A DNA stretch of 64,000 bases, from NCBI GenBank assembly GCA_020740775.1, contig JAHEWK010000002.1:930001-994000 (forward strand). The letters are read 5' to 3'. The notes below the pieces were generated by a model, which had not been told where the DNA came from, did not search any database, and saw nothing but the letters and a program-made list of their open reading frames with translations. A program made the translations under genes and the position numbers. Source of the stretch: Ilyonectria destructans (lineage: Eukaryota > Ascomycota > Sordariomycetes > Hypocreales > Nectriaceae). Below, piece by piece: positions 1-11,521 of this stretch (positions are counted from its first letter, which is position 1; each line of letters opens with the position of its first letter).

Positions 1-886
1 AAGACCGCATTCGGATGAGCCCTTGGTACACTTTTTCATTGATCGGGCCTTTGCGGTTCATCAACGCCTGAACCCATTTGGCAAAATCGGCGACGCTGGA
101 GATGATGGAGCCTGCACCTTGCCCCTCCGGACAATCTGGGCTCTGGAACCCATGGTATGTTGAGCTGTCCTTGTACCAGTGGTATCCGGTAGCAATACGG
201 TCCCCGAACCCCTTAGCTCTAGCGGTTTTGGGCTGAAGACCGGTTGATTTCATATCAAGCGGTTGGAAAAAGCGCTCGTGTAGAAATTCGGCAAAGCTCT
301 GGCCGCTTTTCACTTCCACCAGATATGATGCCGCGGTATACATCATGTTGCAATACAGATATCTTGCCCGGATGGGTGCAGCCACGGGAAGGTTCCGCAA
401 ATTCCTAGTGATAGAACGTGCATCGTCTGGCTGGGTTGCCTGTGGCCCAAAATAGGAATTGTCATGGCTGTGTTTGTAAGTCAGCGATGACCAGGAGTCC
501 GACAGTGAGGGCTTTTACGCGGCCATGCCAGTCCTATGGCTTAATACATCCTCTACAGTAACGCCTTCCGTATACCCAACGCCGGGCATGACAAAGTCGT
601 CTTGGAGTAAGGTAGACATTAGAGCGTCATATTGCACCTCAGGGAATTCTTCATTGTCGTCGACCAACAGCCCGACAGATGCGGCAGTCAGCGACTTGGC
701 ACACGATGCGAAGTCGAAGAGTGTGTCCGATGTGCATGGTACTGGTGGTTCAATGGATGCTTTTCCATAGCCCTCAGAAGCGATTTCGTCGCCTTGCACA
801 ACTGAAATAGCAAGACCAGGCACGTGGTGAAGGTCCATCAAGTCCTCCACGTAGGAACGAAACTTTTCGGACCGGAACATTTCCAT
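1..886 (-). CDS. Serine beta-lactamase-like hydrolase (3' end cut by window)
   Basis: Serine hydrolase of the class C beta-lactamase / penicillin-binding-like family, which in fungi includes esterases and transesterases of secondary metabolism. Exons are 886-519 and 467-1. The 51-nt intron (468-518) has a GTAAAAG donor, a GCTGAC branch point and a CAG acceptor. Splicing restores the family's HRTGM...HD(N/E)SYFG segment, which otherwise meets a TAA. The nucleophile motif SxxK is S61-C-A-K64, and the second motif is Y161-C-N163 where Y-S/A-N is usual. The frame is open to the window edge, so the C-terminal part, including the KTG-like motif, lies outside. No signal peptide is visible. The substrate cannot be inferred. 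The ATG at 886 precedes a second Met at codon 3. Confidence 0.85.
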
Positions 887-1906
887 GGTTGGGTGGAAAA
901 AGCTAGGAATGAATGAAGTCCAGAGTGTGAGAATGCAATAATAAAAAGGGCTGTCGGGTTACATACTCAGAAGACGACAGGTTCTGAAAGTGAGGATCAT
1001 AATTGCCCGAACCTTCCCACGGCCAGTGACTCACCTGTCTTACACCTCGCCCTGCGGGGGCTCTAGTGGTGCATTCAAATTAGTCAGCCTCCAAAATGAC
1101 AGCTGCAATCATGTCAGCCACAGAGAAGCGTTGTATCAGCGATGTCAGACTGGATTGTAGGGAGATCATTGGCAGGTAGCTTTTCTGAGAAATAATCGCT
1201 TTATTAAGTGAGGGAGAGGGACATGTGGCTTCGTTAGCCCATTAGCAGTAGGATCCTGCTTCTTGGGCTAGGAGGTGTTTGTCTGCCTCATGTGGGCATC
1301 GAGAAGTCTATGAGATTTCAGAGCACACCACTGTAATCCACACACTTTATAAAACCTCTTTCCATCGGTTCTCCAACTACAACATCCAAGTCCACACATC
1401 CCCGTTTGCCACCTGCGCAGAGTCAGACATCATTTCTTGATTGTACCGAGCAGCTGTCGCTCCATTCTGTGTCTCGGCATCAGTGATGAAACTGAAGAAA
1501 TCACCAACCAGGCGTATTGTTGGCCACTGAGATATGGCTGTCTTGCATGAAGGGAGTAGTGTACTGATTTAGGAAAACGGTGGTATGCATTGGCGGCACA
1601 ATAAGTAACTCTGCACAAGACTTGGGAAGGTCACATTTTTGCTTCTTTTTAATTTAATACATTTTCTTTTTTTTGTCCTGTCCCCTGATCCAGGCTGGAG
1701 CCGCAGCCTTTTTGCTATTTTCCCATTCTTGCTGCTATGATGCATTGATAAACACCTTGTTTCGTGCCTTCACGCGTCAGACTTAGAGTTCATATCTTCT
1801 TGTCAATTTAACTTGCTATTCAATCTTCAATTTTCTTTTTTTGGGCGATATCCTCCTCTGTCTTAGGCCGTGTGTGAGAAATGTATTAAGTGCGGGAGAG
1901 TCACAA
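887..1906. other. Intergenic region
   Basis: Upstream of the beta-lactamase-like gene and downstream of the alpha/beta hydrolase gene. It holds pyrimidine-rich runs (about 1640-1680) and a TATAAAA-like string near 1347, but no supported gene. Confidence 0.5.
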
Positions 1907-2746
1907 TCATAGCTCTTCATACTCCTTGGGCAACTCCTTCCCTTCAATCCAAGCCCTAATACCAAGTGCAAAAACTTCTGGGAATTGCAGATTCCATGCA
2001 TGCAGGGCATTCTTCACCACAAAAACCCGACTCTCACTGCACCCGCCCTGCCGCAACAATGGACCCATTTCTCGTGTCGCTTCAACATCGTCTTGAAGAC
2101 TACCAGCAATAACCGCGGTCCGAACATGGACTTCTTGCACTTTACCCCAGTCGAAGTCCAAGATACTCGTATAGTTGTCGCGCACAGTTGTCCACGATCT
2201 GTTTTTGGCCATCTCCGCTCTCAGGGCCTCGTGTCTTGCCATTCCATGACTGGAAGCCATCCACCAGTAAAGACGATCTGGCATCGAGTGAAGCAAGTAC
2301 AATAATATCCAAATAATGAATGGACGCAAAGATAACCATTTATAAACACCTCTGAATGGATGCGCGCCTGTCGCAAAGACGCTGCGTACAAGTTCCGGGT
2401 AACAACGGCCCAGCTCGAGTGCGATAAATCCACCCATGCTTAGCCCAACGACATGGGCCTTGCCCCCGTGAGCATGGCGTCTGATTAGATCTCCGACGCG
2501 ATCTGTTGATGCTGGAAGAAGGACCGGGAGAATGTTCGAAGAGTTGGAGTGGCCGTTTAGGTCAACAACCATCAGGTGGTAGTCCGGCGAGAGGTAAGGG
2601 GTTACATGTTCCCATTCCAAATGGCAAGAAAGAACCCCATGAAGAAAAATAACTGTTGTAGATCCGGCTGGGTTGATTGATACGTAGAAGAGTTCGTCGT
2701 CTTCAGATGGCGCCTCGGCCTTCAGTGGCTGTCGCCTTGTCGCCAT
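1907..2746 (-). CDS. Alpha/beta-hydrolase fold protein
   Basis: Intronless 279-aa alpha/beta hydrolase. The oxyanion-hole motif F-L-H-G is at about residues 34-37 and the nucleophile elbow G-L-S103-M-G-G at 101-106. A candidate acid is Asp219 or Asp220 in the GSLQDD segment, and the catalytic histidine is probably His249 (ALHAWN). A hydrophobic cap with an aromatic stretch lies at about 140-165. No signal peptide is visible, so it is probably cytosolic. The fold covers esterases, epoxide hydrolases and C-C hydrolases, and the sequence alone does not decide the substrate. It lies tail-to-head upstream of the dioxygenase at 3249-4353, on the same strand, so a joint catabolic role is possible but unproven. 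Confidence 0.85.
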   Translation of the reverse strand: MATRRQPLKAEAPSEDDELFYVSINPAGSTTVIFLHGVLSCHLEWEHVTPYLSPDYHLMVVDLNGHSNSSNILPVLLPASTDRVGDLIRRHAHGGKAHVVGLSMGGFIALELGRCYPELVRSVFATGAHPFRGVYKWLSLRPFIIWILLYLLHSMPDRLYWWMASSHGMARHEALRAEMAKNRSWTTVRDNYTSILDFDWGKVQEVHVRTAVIAGSLQDDVEATREMGPLLRQGGCSESRVFVVKNALHAWNLQFPEVFALGIRAWIEGKELPKEYEEL

Positions 2747-3248
2747 GTTTCTTTCGCGGGAAATGTTTAGAGCAGAATATTATTAGACGTCTTATTTACA
2801 AAATAATCGAGCGCACCGTGGATTCTTAAGTATTCAGTGTCTTGTGATAGCCAGCCACAGCCTGATTGTCAGCAGTTCCACCGTCTGACCGTCGCCCCAT
2901 TAATCAGGCGCTTCCAGCCTTGATTCTGTTCTAGGCCAAGCTCACCAGCCCAATCGTACGCCACATCAGTAAATGACGGGTTACGGTCCGGTACAACCTA
3001 GAATGGAATAAATGGCGTGTAGTCACTATCGCTGTCGGCGGTAAACAACATCACTTCAAGATCTGCGACGATCAATGTTCAAACAATAGTGCCTTACTTC
3101 CCAATTCTTTTCCAGAGCGATTACGGATGATCAAGGATACGTCATGCCGTATTTATTCTCAAACAATTAGCATTCATTATTGAAGCATGATAAGTTCTTT
3201 AGCCTCTGATTTACATAAGATAGGCTTGTCCTAAATTTGATACACAAT
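2747..3248. other. Intergenic region
   Basis: Promoter side of the alpha/beta hydrolase and 3' side of the dioxygenase. No gene or clear motif is seen. Confidence 0.4.
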
Positions 3249-4353
3249 CTACCGTGAGAAACGCTCGGGCTGTGACCCATATGGAATCACCCTCACCATG
3301 TGTCTTCTTTCAGTATCCTGGAAGTCAGGAACAGCCGAGTGTCCACATGATCGCTGATCCCAGACCACCACCGTTCCCTCCTCCCACTTCACACGGCAGC
3401 TAAAGTCCATACTTCTGATGTGATTGTGGAGGAACGACAGGAGATGCTGTGATTCTTCTGGTAGGAACCCTTCAACTTGACGGGCAATGGTCGGATTAAC
3501 AAAGAGCGCTGGCTTTCCAGTAACAGGGTGTCTGATTACAAGTGGATGGGAAGCGTTGATGGCTTCTTTCAAGGCGCGCTCAGTCCCAACTCGTCTGACC
3601 TCTCCTTCTGAGGCAGAGGTGTGTAAAAGACTCAGCGACGATAGTGTCTCTCTGAAGGCCGGTGATAGCGCTTCGTAGGCCGCAGTAAGCGAAGTGAATG
3701 CAGTATCGCCGCCACCCGACTTGGGGGTTTCAAGAACCCAGAAGAAAGTTGTTGATGGAACATTGGGTGTGAAAGTTTGATCAATATGCCAGAGGTCATA
3801 CGTCGTCCTTGGTCCCAGGAGGGTTCTCAGATTCCCGCTAGTGAAATGTGAGATTTTTTGTCAATTCATTTGGATTAGGGCAGTCTCACGACTTCTCATC
3901 CGCATAAACCACATGAAACTCGGGCCCAGTGCCTTCAGGATAGCCCATGGTAGGGTGGCGATGAAGCGGTCCATAATGCTTGACAGTGTCGAGTTGCTTG
4001 TCAAATCCAACGTCCGCAAAATCTTGGTCCCTCTGGTTTCAGTTTTAGCATCAAGTCAAGGACGTTGGAAGGTGAGAGGGACTGACAAAAACAACAACAC
4101 CTCTCTCGGCAGCCAGAAGAGCAAGTTCATCTAGTCCAGTTTCGCCCAGCTTACTGATCTGTACCCCCCGGATTTCAGTACCAATCCTTGGGGTGATGTT
4201 CGTCACGGTTGCCCCAGCCTTTAGAAGCGATGGCTTCGACGGGTCTGCACGGCTTCCGGGCTCCGCCGCCTCGAACAAGGGTACCGCTTCGGGTGCGACA
4301 TATCCATCGGATCGAGTGGGGAGATATGCAGGGTATAACGGCTCAGAAGACAT
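3249..4353 (-). CDS. TauD/Jlp1-like Fe(II)/2-oxoglutarate dioxygenase
   Basis: Predicted alpha-ketoglutarate-dependent sulfonate/taurine dioxygenase of the TauD/TfdA family, closest in layout to yeast Jlp1 (N-terminal YPxYLPT, RADPSxPxLLK, ITPxxGxEIxGVQ and GVVxFRDQDF blocks). Exons are 4353-4087, 4032-3890 and 3837-3249, giving 332 aa. The introns of 54 and 52 nt are needed to restore FRDQDF and the stretch before the active site. Iron ligands are His153-x-Asp155 (LWHID) and distal His303 (GHSAV), with Arg314 at the spacing expected for 2-oxoglutarate binding. Such enzymes release sulfite from sulfonates. It is divergent from a Dal5-type permease (5106) across about 750 bp, which supports a scavenging role. 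Confidence 0.92.
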
Positions 4354-5105
4354 GACGCCTTGGTGTACGATGAACTAGAGGGAGATTTGGGTGCTTGGGT
4401 CAAGAAGTCTGTGCTCGAAGCTGCATGCACTTTGGAGAACCGATGCAGCAGCCTTGCACATAATGTATTTGGCGCATGAGCCGTATCTCTCAGATCAATT
4501 GCTGACAGCCTTGATGTCGGCGACAGGCCGACCGACTTCGACTGAAGTGGTAATTTTGGCTGTCGTCATCGGTTGCCAAGCCAGCCAATTCCCGCTATCT
4601 AGCGAACAGGCCTGAGCAATTTCTCCAGATAAAGACGCAATCGACGCTCTTGGTGGACAGTTAACCAATTCCGGTTCGAAGCCTCTAATTCCCATCATTA
4701 TTATTGGATTGCTAAACCAGAGGCGGAGAATCTTGCGTGACAGATTCCCCCGCCTTTTAAACGAACCGAACTGCTATTGATCGCTTGTGTCAAGGATGTC
4801 GCACTTTGGTCGGGCCATGATTCAGGATGTTACCTGATATGGATTCCCTAGACATGATTCCGTCATCATAGCCCTGGTATGAGGAACGGTGGTGCTGAAG
4901 CCCGGTCCTCAGCCGAAATAAAAAAAAAAGTCCACGAAACTGCCTTGATTACAATAATGAGCAGCAGAAACACTGAACCAGACTGAAATTCTCAAGACAT
5001 ATATATAATGACACCCACTTAAGAGCTCTTCGTCTATTTCACAAATCACCTCGAATTCTGCACCCAACCAGGTTGACTGTCTGACCTAGTCAGCAACCCA
5101 GAACC
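4354..5105. promoter_or_regulatory. Shared divergent promoter region, dioxygenase / MFS permease
   Basis: About 750 bp separate the start codons of the divergent dioxygenase and permease genes. A TATA-like run (ATATATATAA) at about 4998-5008 lies roughly 100 bp before the permease ATG. The arrangement would allow co-regulation by one upstream activator. No regulator site could be assigned with confidence. Confidence 0.4.
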
Positions 5106-6761
5106 ATGTCACCCACGACCAGTCTAAAAAACGTCTCGGTGCCCGAGGACCATCAGCGCGACACAATTCCCGAGTCAAATTCATGGCTCGCCAAAGTTCA
5201 CCCGTACTTCAAGAACCCCAAACATGTACTTATTCTTAAGCTCGACGCATTCCTTCTATCATGGGCATTCGTTGCCGGTGTAAGCCACGCCACCCACAAT
5301 GCAGCTTTTCCTTCACGACTAATAACGATACTTTAGCTATTCAAAGATATGGATCAAAGCGCCACTACTGCTGCCTATGTTTCTGGAATGAAAGAAGACC
5401 TGGGGCTTTTTGGTAACGAATTGGTCGAGTTCACAACATGGTTCTCCGTTGGCTACGCACTGTTCATCGTGCCCTCGCAATTGATCCAAACACGGGTCCG
5501 ACCGTCGATATTCCTTCCTATCTGCGAAGTAGTCTGGGGAATATTTACTCTTTTCACTTACAAGGCGCCGAATGCCAAGACTATTTACGCGCTGCGATTC
5601 TTCCTCGGAGTCTTCGAGTCAACCTCATGGCCTGGGATCGTATCTCTTATCCTGAACTGGTAAGAATTGATTCTCATTAAATCCGACACTCCGCTAATTA
5701 GAAATAGGTACACACCAAAAGAACTTGGAAAGCGACTAGCTATCTTTGGTGTCAGCGGTGTTGCAGGAATCATGTTCTTGGGCATCGTCCAGGCAGCTCT
5801 CTACAAGAACCTGAACGGCGCCCAGGGCCTCGCGGGTTGGCAATGGCTCTTCATTGTCTCAGGCGTCATGACCATCTTCTGGGGCATCGTAGGCTTCTTT
5901 GTGATTCCAGATTCACCCGCCATCACGCGGGCTCTATACTTGTCGGAGCAAGAGAGAGAACTTGCTCGCTCAAGGATGGACGAGAGTGGAACCAAGACCT
6001 CCGGCATTATCCCCTTCAAGGTTCTGGTCCAAAAGCTGAAGCTCCTTATTACAAGTCCCATCACCTACCTGTACCTGGCTGGTTATCTACAGTTTGCCTG
6101 GAGTCAGCGTGCTAATGCTTACTTCTTGCTCTACCTGAAGGGGCTCACGAACTCGGACGGCGACCCACTGTACTCCGTCTACACTGTCAATCTTATCCCC
6201 CTGGGAGGCTACGGCATCAGCATCGTATGCAACATTGGACTGAACGCTCTCAGTGATTGGAAGGGTTGGCGATGGCAAGTTGCAGTCGCAGTTGCGGCTC
6301 TGCAGGTGCTCGCAACCTCGGTTCTTGCGGGCTGGCCTGACTCTCGACACACTATCATGGCATTCTACTTCTTGACATTCGCCACGGCGGCCTGGGGATA
6401 TGCGCTCCTAGCCTGGATGGCCGAGATCCTCCGCAAGGAGCCAGAGGTGCGATCAATTCTTGTCGGAACTGCAGTTACCCTTGTTTATGCCGGGCATGCC
6501 TCGATTCCACTTCGGGCGTGGCGCGTGGATGACAGCCCGAGATATCCAATCGGCTTCCCCTTGGCGGCAGCCTTCGCTGTTGGAAGCATCATCGCCATTT
6601 TGGGGTTGCGTTTCTACATTAACAGGTATCCCGAGATTTTGGATTGGGGCTTGGACCGAGAGGGAGCTACATCCAGAGCGGTGGAAGAGATTATCCCTGG
6701 TGACGAGTCAGTTGATGGCGATGATAACAAGGACCCTACACACCAGACTACTCGGCTGTAG
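5106..6761 (+). CDS. MFS permease, anion:cation symporter (Dal5/allantoate permease) type
   Basis: Plasma-membrane major facilitator of the Dal5/Tna1/Soa1-type ACS family, 516 aa with about 12 membrane segments. Exons are 5106-5279, 5337-5659 and 5708-6761, with introns of 57 and 48 nt. Splicing yields the family-typical DxxALSWAxxxG-like first helix, followed by the L-F-K-D-M-D-Q loop, and the conserved LNWYTPKELGKR loop after helix 4. The C-terminus is hydrophilic and acidic. Members carry allantoate, ureidosuccinate, nicotinate, peptides or sulfonates. Divergence from a Jlp1-like sulfonate dioxygenase favours sulfonate or another organosulfur anion as cargo, but this is inference from context. 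Confidence 0.92.
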
Positions 6762-7302
6762 CATAGGGGGGATACGATGTGTCTAGAAATTGAAATTAAT
6801 TGGCGAAGCACTTTTCATAAAGCTAAGGGGAGAAACTCTTACCAGATGGATCTATGATCGTCGGGATTGGGCAGTTGCGAACATCCAACCAGTGACCTAC
6901 ACTGCCATTCAGAATCCAACCCCACCACCTTTGTTGTTTGCAATGCCCAACCTGGTGGTTGACTCATGGTACGCCGAAAATGGGGCTTGGCTGATTGTTT
7001 TGCTGACCTCACAGGAGTGGGTTGAGAGAACCGAAAACCGCGTTTCTGGTTGGGCGTCATAAGAAAATGCTGTCATTTTCGCCGGACCCGTGGGCCTCGC
7101 GGATCGCCATTAGGGGTTTGGAGGCATAGCACATCGAATATCGGGGATGATCGGGCTAATAGTGAATCCGGGCTGACAGTACTGCAAGAGCAAGCGTTCT
7201 GGTTTTTGATTCACGATAACGTAGCATTGCGGCAGGGCACTAGTACTTAAGGTCCTAGGCCTCTCCCCGCCATATAATCATTCTGGTAAACACCCAGTCA
7301 TC
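6762..7302. other. Intergenic region with TATA-like site
   Basis: Gene-free spacer between the permease and the DUF4267 gene. A TATAAT-like string near 7272 is only about 30 bp before the next start codon. Confidence 0.4.
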
Positions 7303-7689
7303 ATGTTTCAGGATTTCCAATATCGCCACATCCCCGCGCTCTTCGTAGCCTGCACACAATTCTGGGGCACCATTTGGTGGCTCATCGGCGGCACACGCAG
7401 CGTTCTAATACAATTTGGCCTGCCGGCCCGGGTCGCCGATATCCCGGAGACGTGGCCTGTCTGGCACATCGGGAACGCTCGGGCAGCTTGTCTCGGCATC
7501 CTCATGTTTATTTTCTACTCGCGACGCCAGTACGACGTGCTCGATATCTTTCTGGCTGTTATGGGCAGCCTTACGCTTGTTGACGACATTATTTTGATCT
7601 CGACCGAAGGCCATTCGATGGGCTTCTGGCTTTATTGCTCTGGTATGTCCGCTGGTGCGGGGTTCGTGGGTTTCACTCAGGGTTCCTGA
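7303..7689 (+). CDS. DUF4267-like small membrane protein
   Basis: Intronless 128-aa protein with about four predicted membrane helices (residues about 10-30, 60-72, 77-97 and 104-122). The central GNARAACLGILMFIFYSRR segment and overall size match fungal DUF4267 proteins, small four-helix membrane proteins of unknown function. The ATG follows a compact leader with a TATA-like box. It ends with a GFVGFTQGS tail, which may be the true end or may hide a missed 3' intron. It is co-oriented with the permease 540 bp upstream; no functional link is shown. Confidence 0.7.
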   Translation: MFQDFQYRHIPALFVACTQFWGTIWWLIGGTRSVLIQFGLPARVADIPETWPVWHIGNARAACLGILMFIFYSRRQYDVLDIFLAVMGSLTLVDDIILISTEGHSMGFWLYCSGMSAGAGFVGFTQGS

Positions 7690-8872
7690 GTGTCGGACTG
7701 GGTGGAAGGGAACTTGGGCCTATCACCACTAGGTTAAGACGAACTATCACAAATACTAGACTGTTTAGATAATGGAAGGCCATAACGACCAAGGGACACC
7801 AGCTACGGCTGCTCGTGGCGCAGTTTGCGGCTTGTGTAGTTGAGGATGTGTCTTGGGTGGAGGTTTGGCCCGAGTTATTAAATAAGATACCGGCCTTTGC
7901 CACAGACTTAGTCATTGAGATGACAACCCGTTTAGTTTGAAAAGGTAGACTATTGCACCTGCACCGTGGCTATGATGGCTGTAATTAACAATATTGGGAT
8001 TCAGAGGCCTCTCCATTGTGTGTTCTAATAGAATACTGCCATTCGGCGTTAGCTCAAAACGGCCGGCGAGGTGTTCGAAACAAGGCGAGGGATTTGCCCC
8101 TATGGCCGATAAATTGGTGGCTAACGTGCGGGAGCCCAATGTTGCATGAAATGGACGCCGGCATCCTAACGTTCGCACAGTTCGTGGCAGCGCTGAACGA
8201 AGTTTTCGCTGACTTGGGCACAGTTCTCATTGCTTCAGCGCGCTGGCATAGAGCTAGGCTCTGAGATATAGGTGGCGCTACTGAACTTTGCAATAGTGAT
8301 AGTAGTGGTGCAGCGCTCTTAACAGTCCGGACTGCAGACTACGAGCCGTCTTCAACTCAATTTAAAGCGTTGATTGAGTTGAATCTTGAGTGGCACGATC
8401 AGCTATACAGCACGTGCATGCTCACACAGGTTATTTGTTGATTCTTTGCCTACTGGAAGCGTGATTAAAATAAGCTAATAGCCGCACTTAGTCTATAGTC
8501 TGGACTAATGGTCTAAATAGTCTGGACTATTAAAAGCGCCGTAGTAGTAGTTATAGACTTGTAGAGAGGAGATTAGAATTACAAAATAGTTTGTAATTCC
8601 AAATCATAGCTTCTAAATATATTCTAAAGTTTCTAATTAATACCATCTATAATATAAATAAGTAAGAAACCAGGAAGCCCCGGATCGGGCGTTTGTATTC
8701 CGTAGGTTGTTATCGCACTCCAGCACCTAACAGGTGGCATGGTCGTACAACTACAAGCTCATGTTGCAAAATACCCAAGCTACGCAACTCCAACAGATCG
8801 TCAAAAACGTGCGTGATTGCGATGGCCAGCTTGGTACAGTCAGCGCCTTCAGTTCGCGCCCTCCATGGCACT
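7690..8872. other. AT-rich intergenic block with short inverted repeat
   Basis: Gene-free. A perfect 11-bp inverted repeat occurs at 8351-8361 and 8373-8383 around an 11-bp loop. Positions about 8440-8665 are strongly AT-rich with repeated TAGTCT(G)GACTA strings near 8490-8530, as in decayed repetitive DNA. No coding relic was recognised. Confidence 0.5.
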
Positions 8873-9992
8873 TTATTGTTTGTGAGCAGCAAGCAGGCAA
8901 CATAACGCCGTTCGCAGCTCTTCTGGAGCTTTAGATCCCATGAGCGAAACGGGGCGGTATGAAACCAAGACCGGGCAACTGGGTGAAAATTGGGATGGTC
9001 GGTCTAACTTGTTGAGGAAGCTGGAGGGAATGCGAGCCGTGTAGAAAAAAAGCGTCCGCGGGGGTATTCCTCGAACAGCAATGAGACTGACGTTGTGACC
9101 TGTCGTTCCCGTACTGCTGCCATCCTTTTGCTGCTTCCGCCGCTGCTCTCGGGCCAAGGCGATTAAAATGGCCATGATATATGGGTCTTCAGCGTCGTTT
9201 GAAGGCGTGTGCTGATCCAGCTTCTTGCTTCTCAGGATGGAAACAGGCCGATTCCATCTTTTTAACCGCGGGGTGCAGTAAATGCGATCTTCTCGCTGAG
9301 TTGCCAAGTTGCAAAGGTCGACATAGGCGAGGGAAGGGGCGGCAGAGCCTATGGACCACACGCCGTCTGTTCGGAGGACGCTGGCAGTGTGGCCATTGAA
9401 GTGAAACGGCAAACGTTCGGATCTGAGAGTGGAAATTTTGTCAGCGGTGCTCTCAAGGTTCGTCAAGGTTTGCACAGGGGTTGAGCCAGCGGGGTTACTT
9501 TTGACACTGGAAGCCATTGGCAACGAGGAAATCGTGCATGGCGTCTTTCTTGAACTCCGGAATGGCAATTAGGCAGATCTGACGTGCTGCGCGAATGACG
9601 TCCCGGCTTGGCTCCTGGTGCTGCTGTTTGTTTGCCCCATCCTTGACCTTTGGGACACTTGGGGTGCTTTTTGGGCTTGCCGTGTCGCGTCGCTGCTTCG
9701 GTTGCAGTTCACTCAAGAAGAACTGGCAGCCCAACAGCCGCAGCTGGTCAGAAGTCCAGTAGATGGGCTTGACGTAGAGGCGCGTTCGGTTGTGTGTGCG
9801 TATTATGGCATTGACCGAGCCTGGTTCGGGCGCGCGCTTGACGGCATCGAGGGAATCTCCGGTAGACGACGGCTCTGGGCGCGGAGCTGGCGAGGAATCG
9901 GGAGGAAGAGATCGATGCGGCGATTGAAGGCTGGCGGGATCAGCCTGAGCAAGTGGCTTCGATCCAGGCGGTCGGGGTAAGAGAGCCGTCAT
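8873..9992 (-). CDS. Conserved fungal protein of unknown function
   Basis: 347-aa protein from exons 9992-9499 and 9422-8873. The 76-nt intron has a GTAACC donor, a GCTGAC branch point and a CAG acceptor. The first ~45 residues are Pro/Ser-rich and basic, probably disordered. The rest looks globular: a segment near residues 65-95 (TRLYVKPIYWTSDQ, then LGCQFFLSEL), a middle part with FNGHTASVLRT, then DPYIMAILIALAREQRRKQQ, and a C-terminal block LFFYTARIPSSFL. The last two blocks resemble a recurrent orphan family in sordariomycetes known only as hypothetical. No catalytic motif, signal peptide or membrane segment is seen. The gene stands alone between AT-rich spacers. Confidence 0.7.
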
Positions 9993-10643
9993 GATTCGGG
10001 AGGATCGGAATAGAGTAGTGGTGATGTGGACGTAGCCATCCTGACGCGGATGGGGAGCTCTGGTTGTTGTAGGATCGCCGTTGATGTTGCGCTGTGGTTT
10101 TATTTCTGGCGCGCATTCAGTTCGACGTCATGGTCTGGGCCTGGCTGCCCCACTATGCGCCACTGTGCGCCACTGGAAGTCGGAACCCTGTTGCACTCTA
10201 TCTAGGTATTAGCCACGAAGCCTCCCTATCCTATAGCATTGGAGCCCATGGTTTTGTATTCAATGTATTAGCATGTATATTCCACTGCATTTTTTAAGTT
10301 CCGATGAGTTATGCGAACACACCATAGCTCTTTGCGCTGAACGTACTCCAACGCGTTTTACATCCAGACAGCGCTAGCACCACCTACTCAGGGGTGGGTA
10401 AATTTAGCTGGTTAGGATATAAACGAATCACGTACATAAAGCTACAATTCGAGAACAGCAAAGGCTTAGTATTCACGTCAGAGCCAGCGTTTAGGCTGCA
10501 TAAAGAATTAGTGTTTGGGATAAATCCTTATTACTAACTTATCAAATTTGTGTTCTCATTTAATTAGGTGCTCATAGCTTAGGAACGAGGGGTCGATCGA
10601 TATCATGCTGCTCCTAGTCACAATTGATCAGCGAACGTCAAAA
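9993..10643. other. Intergenic region
   Basis: Lies between the start of the orphan gene and the 3' end of the GNAT gene; AT-rich toward 10380-10600. No gene seen. Confidence 0.4.
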
Positions 10644-11521
10644 TCAAATTTTGCAGGACACTTCTGTACGGTATTCCAAAAGTGCGGTTCTCACTCCTTC
10701 GGCGTCATCCTCGTCCCCTTTAGCGACTATGGGGCAAATGTGCTGGAATCCTAGCGCAAGAAAAAGGGGCTCCGACATTGGTGCAGCGCTGACGCATTGT
10801 TTGACATGGTCGAGATCCGACAGGTCCTTTGCCCATTGCATAAGGGCAGTGCCATATCCACGGTTCCAGTATGCAGGATGTACGACGACCATGCTGATAA
10901 CCGAGGCTCCATGGCAATGCCTGATTAATAAAATAAAAAGAGTGTTAGCTATCTAATATATTTGTCGATGAGCATTGTGTCCCATTCACTCACTCTCTTT
11001 TCTTAGAACCAGACAGACTACCCCACGAATCGTAGTGACGGCGATTCAAGTCACGTCCAACGTTCTCAAAGCGATGCGGGCAAGAGCCTGCACATTCAAG
11101 TCAGTAGCAGATCCCAAGAACTGATGTATCATTCACCCTCTCGACCCTTGAATTGTCCCCTTCGTGGAGAGTTAGGCTCCAGCTTTAAGCTCATAACTCC
11201 AACAATCACCTTCGTCCCAGCTTCTGGAGGCTCCCATCCATTGTTCCGCGGGATGATGGCTTCAGTTTTGTCACTCTCGCAGGGTTCGTAGGCATCTTCT
11301 TGCACCAGGACAACGAAGTCATCGCTCTGAATGTCGGCTTCGAACTGCGTGCGATACGATGCCAACGTATCTTCAGGATGTTTCACGTGGAAGGGCCGTT
11401 CCCAGCGGAAAAGTGGCGAGTATCTAAAGCCTGCAGCTGCCACGATCCCAATGCGTAGGACATCGTCGGGAGTTGCAATTCGTAAGCTGCCCAGGCTAGG
11501 GGCTGAAGGGTGGTGGCCCAT
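10644..11521 (-). CDS. GNAT-family N-acetyltransferase
   Basis: 251-aa GCN5-related acetyltransferase using acetyl-CoA; the acceptor is unknown. Exons are 11521-11137, 11087-10994 and 10920-10644, with introns of 49 and 73 nt. The ATG at 11521 (MGHHPSAPSLGSLRIATPDD) is chosen because the acetyltransferase fold starts there (RIATPDDVLRIGIVAAAGF) and the frame further upstream lacks an ATG. Motif A is VVVHPAYWNRGYGTALM, with the acetyl-CoA loop R180-G-Y-G-T184. The middle exon (NRRHYDSWG) is short and would be missed without splicing. This type is widespread in ascomycetes as a GNAT of unknown substrate, sometimes next to metabolic clusters. Confidence 0.85.

Noticed and set aside
4669..4682. 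GGTTCGAAGCC, matching a tRNA B box
   Set aside because: No A box at a proper distance and no cloverleaf arms could be folded around it.
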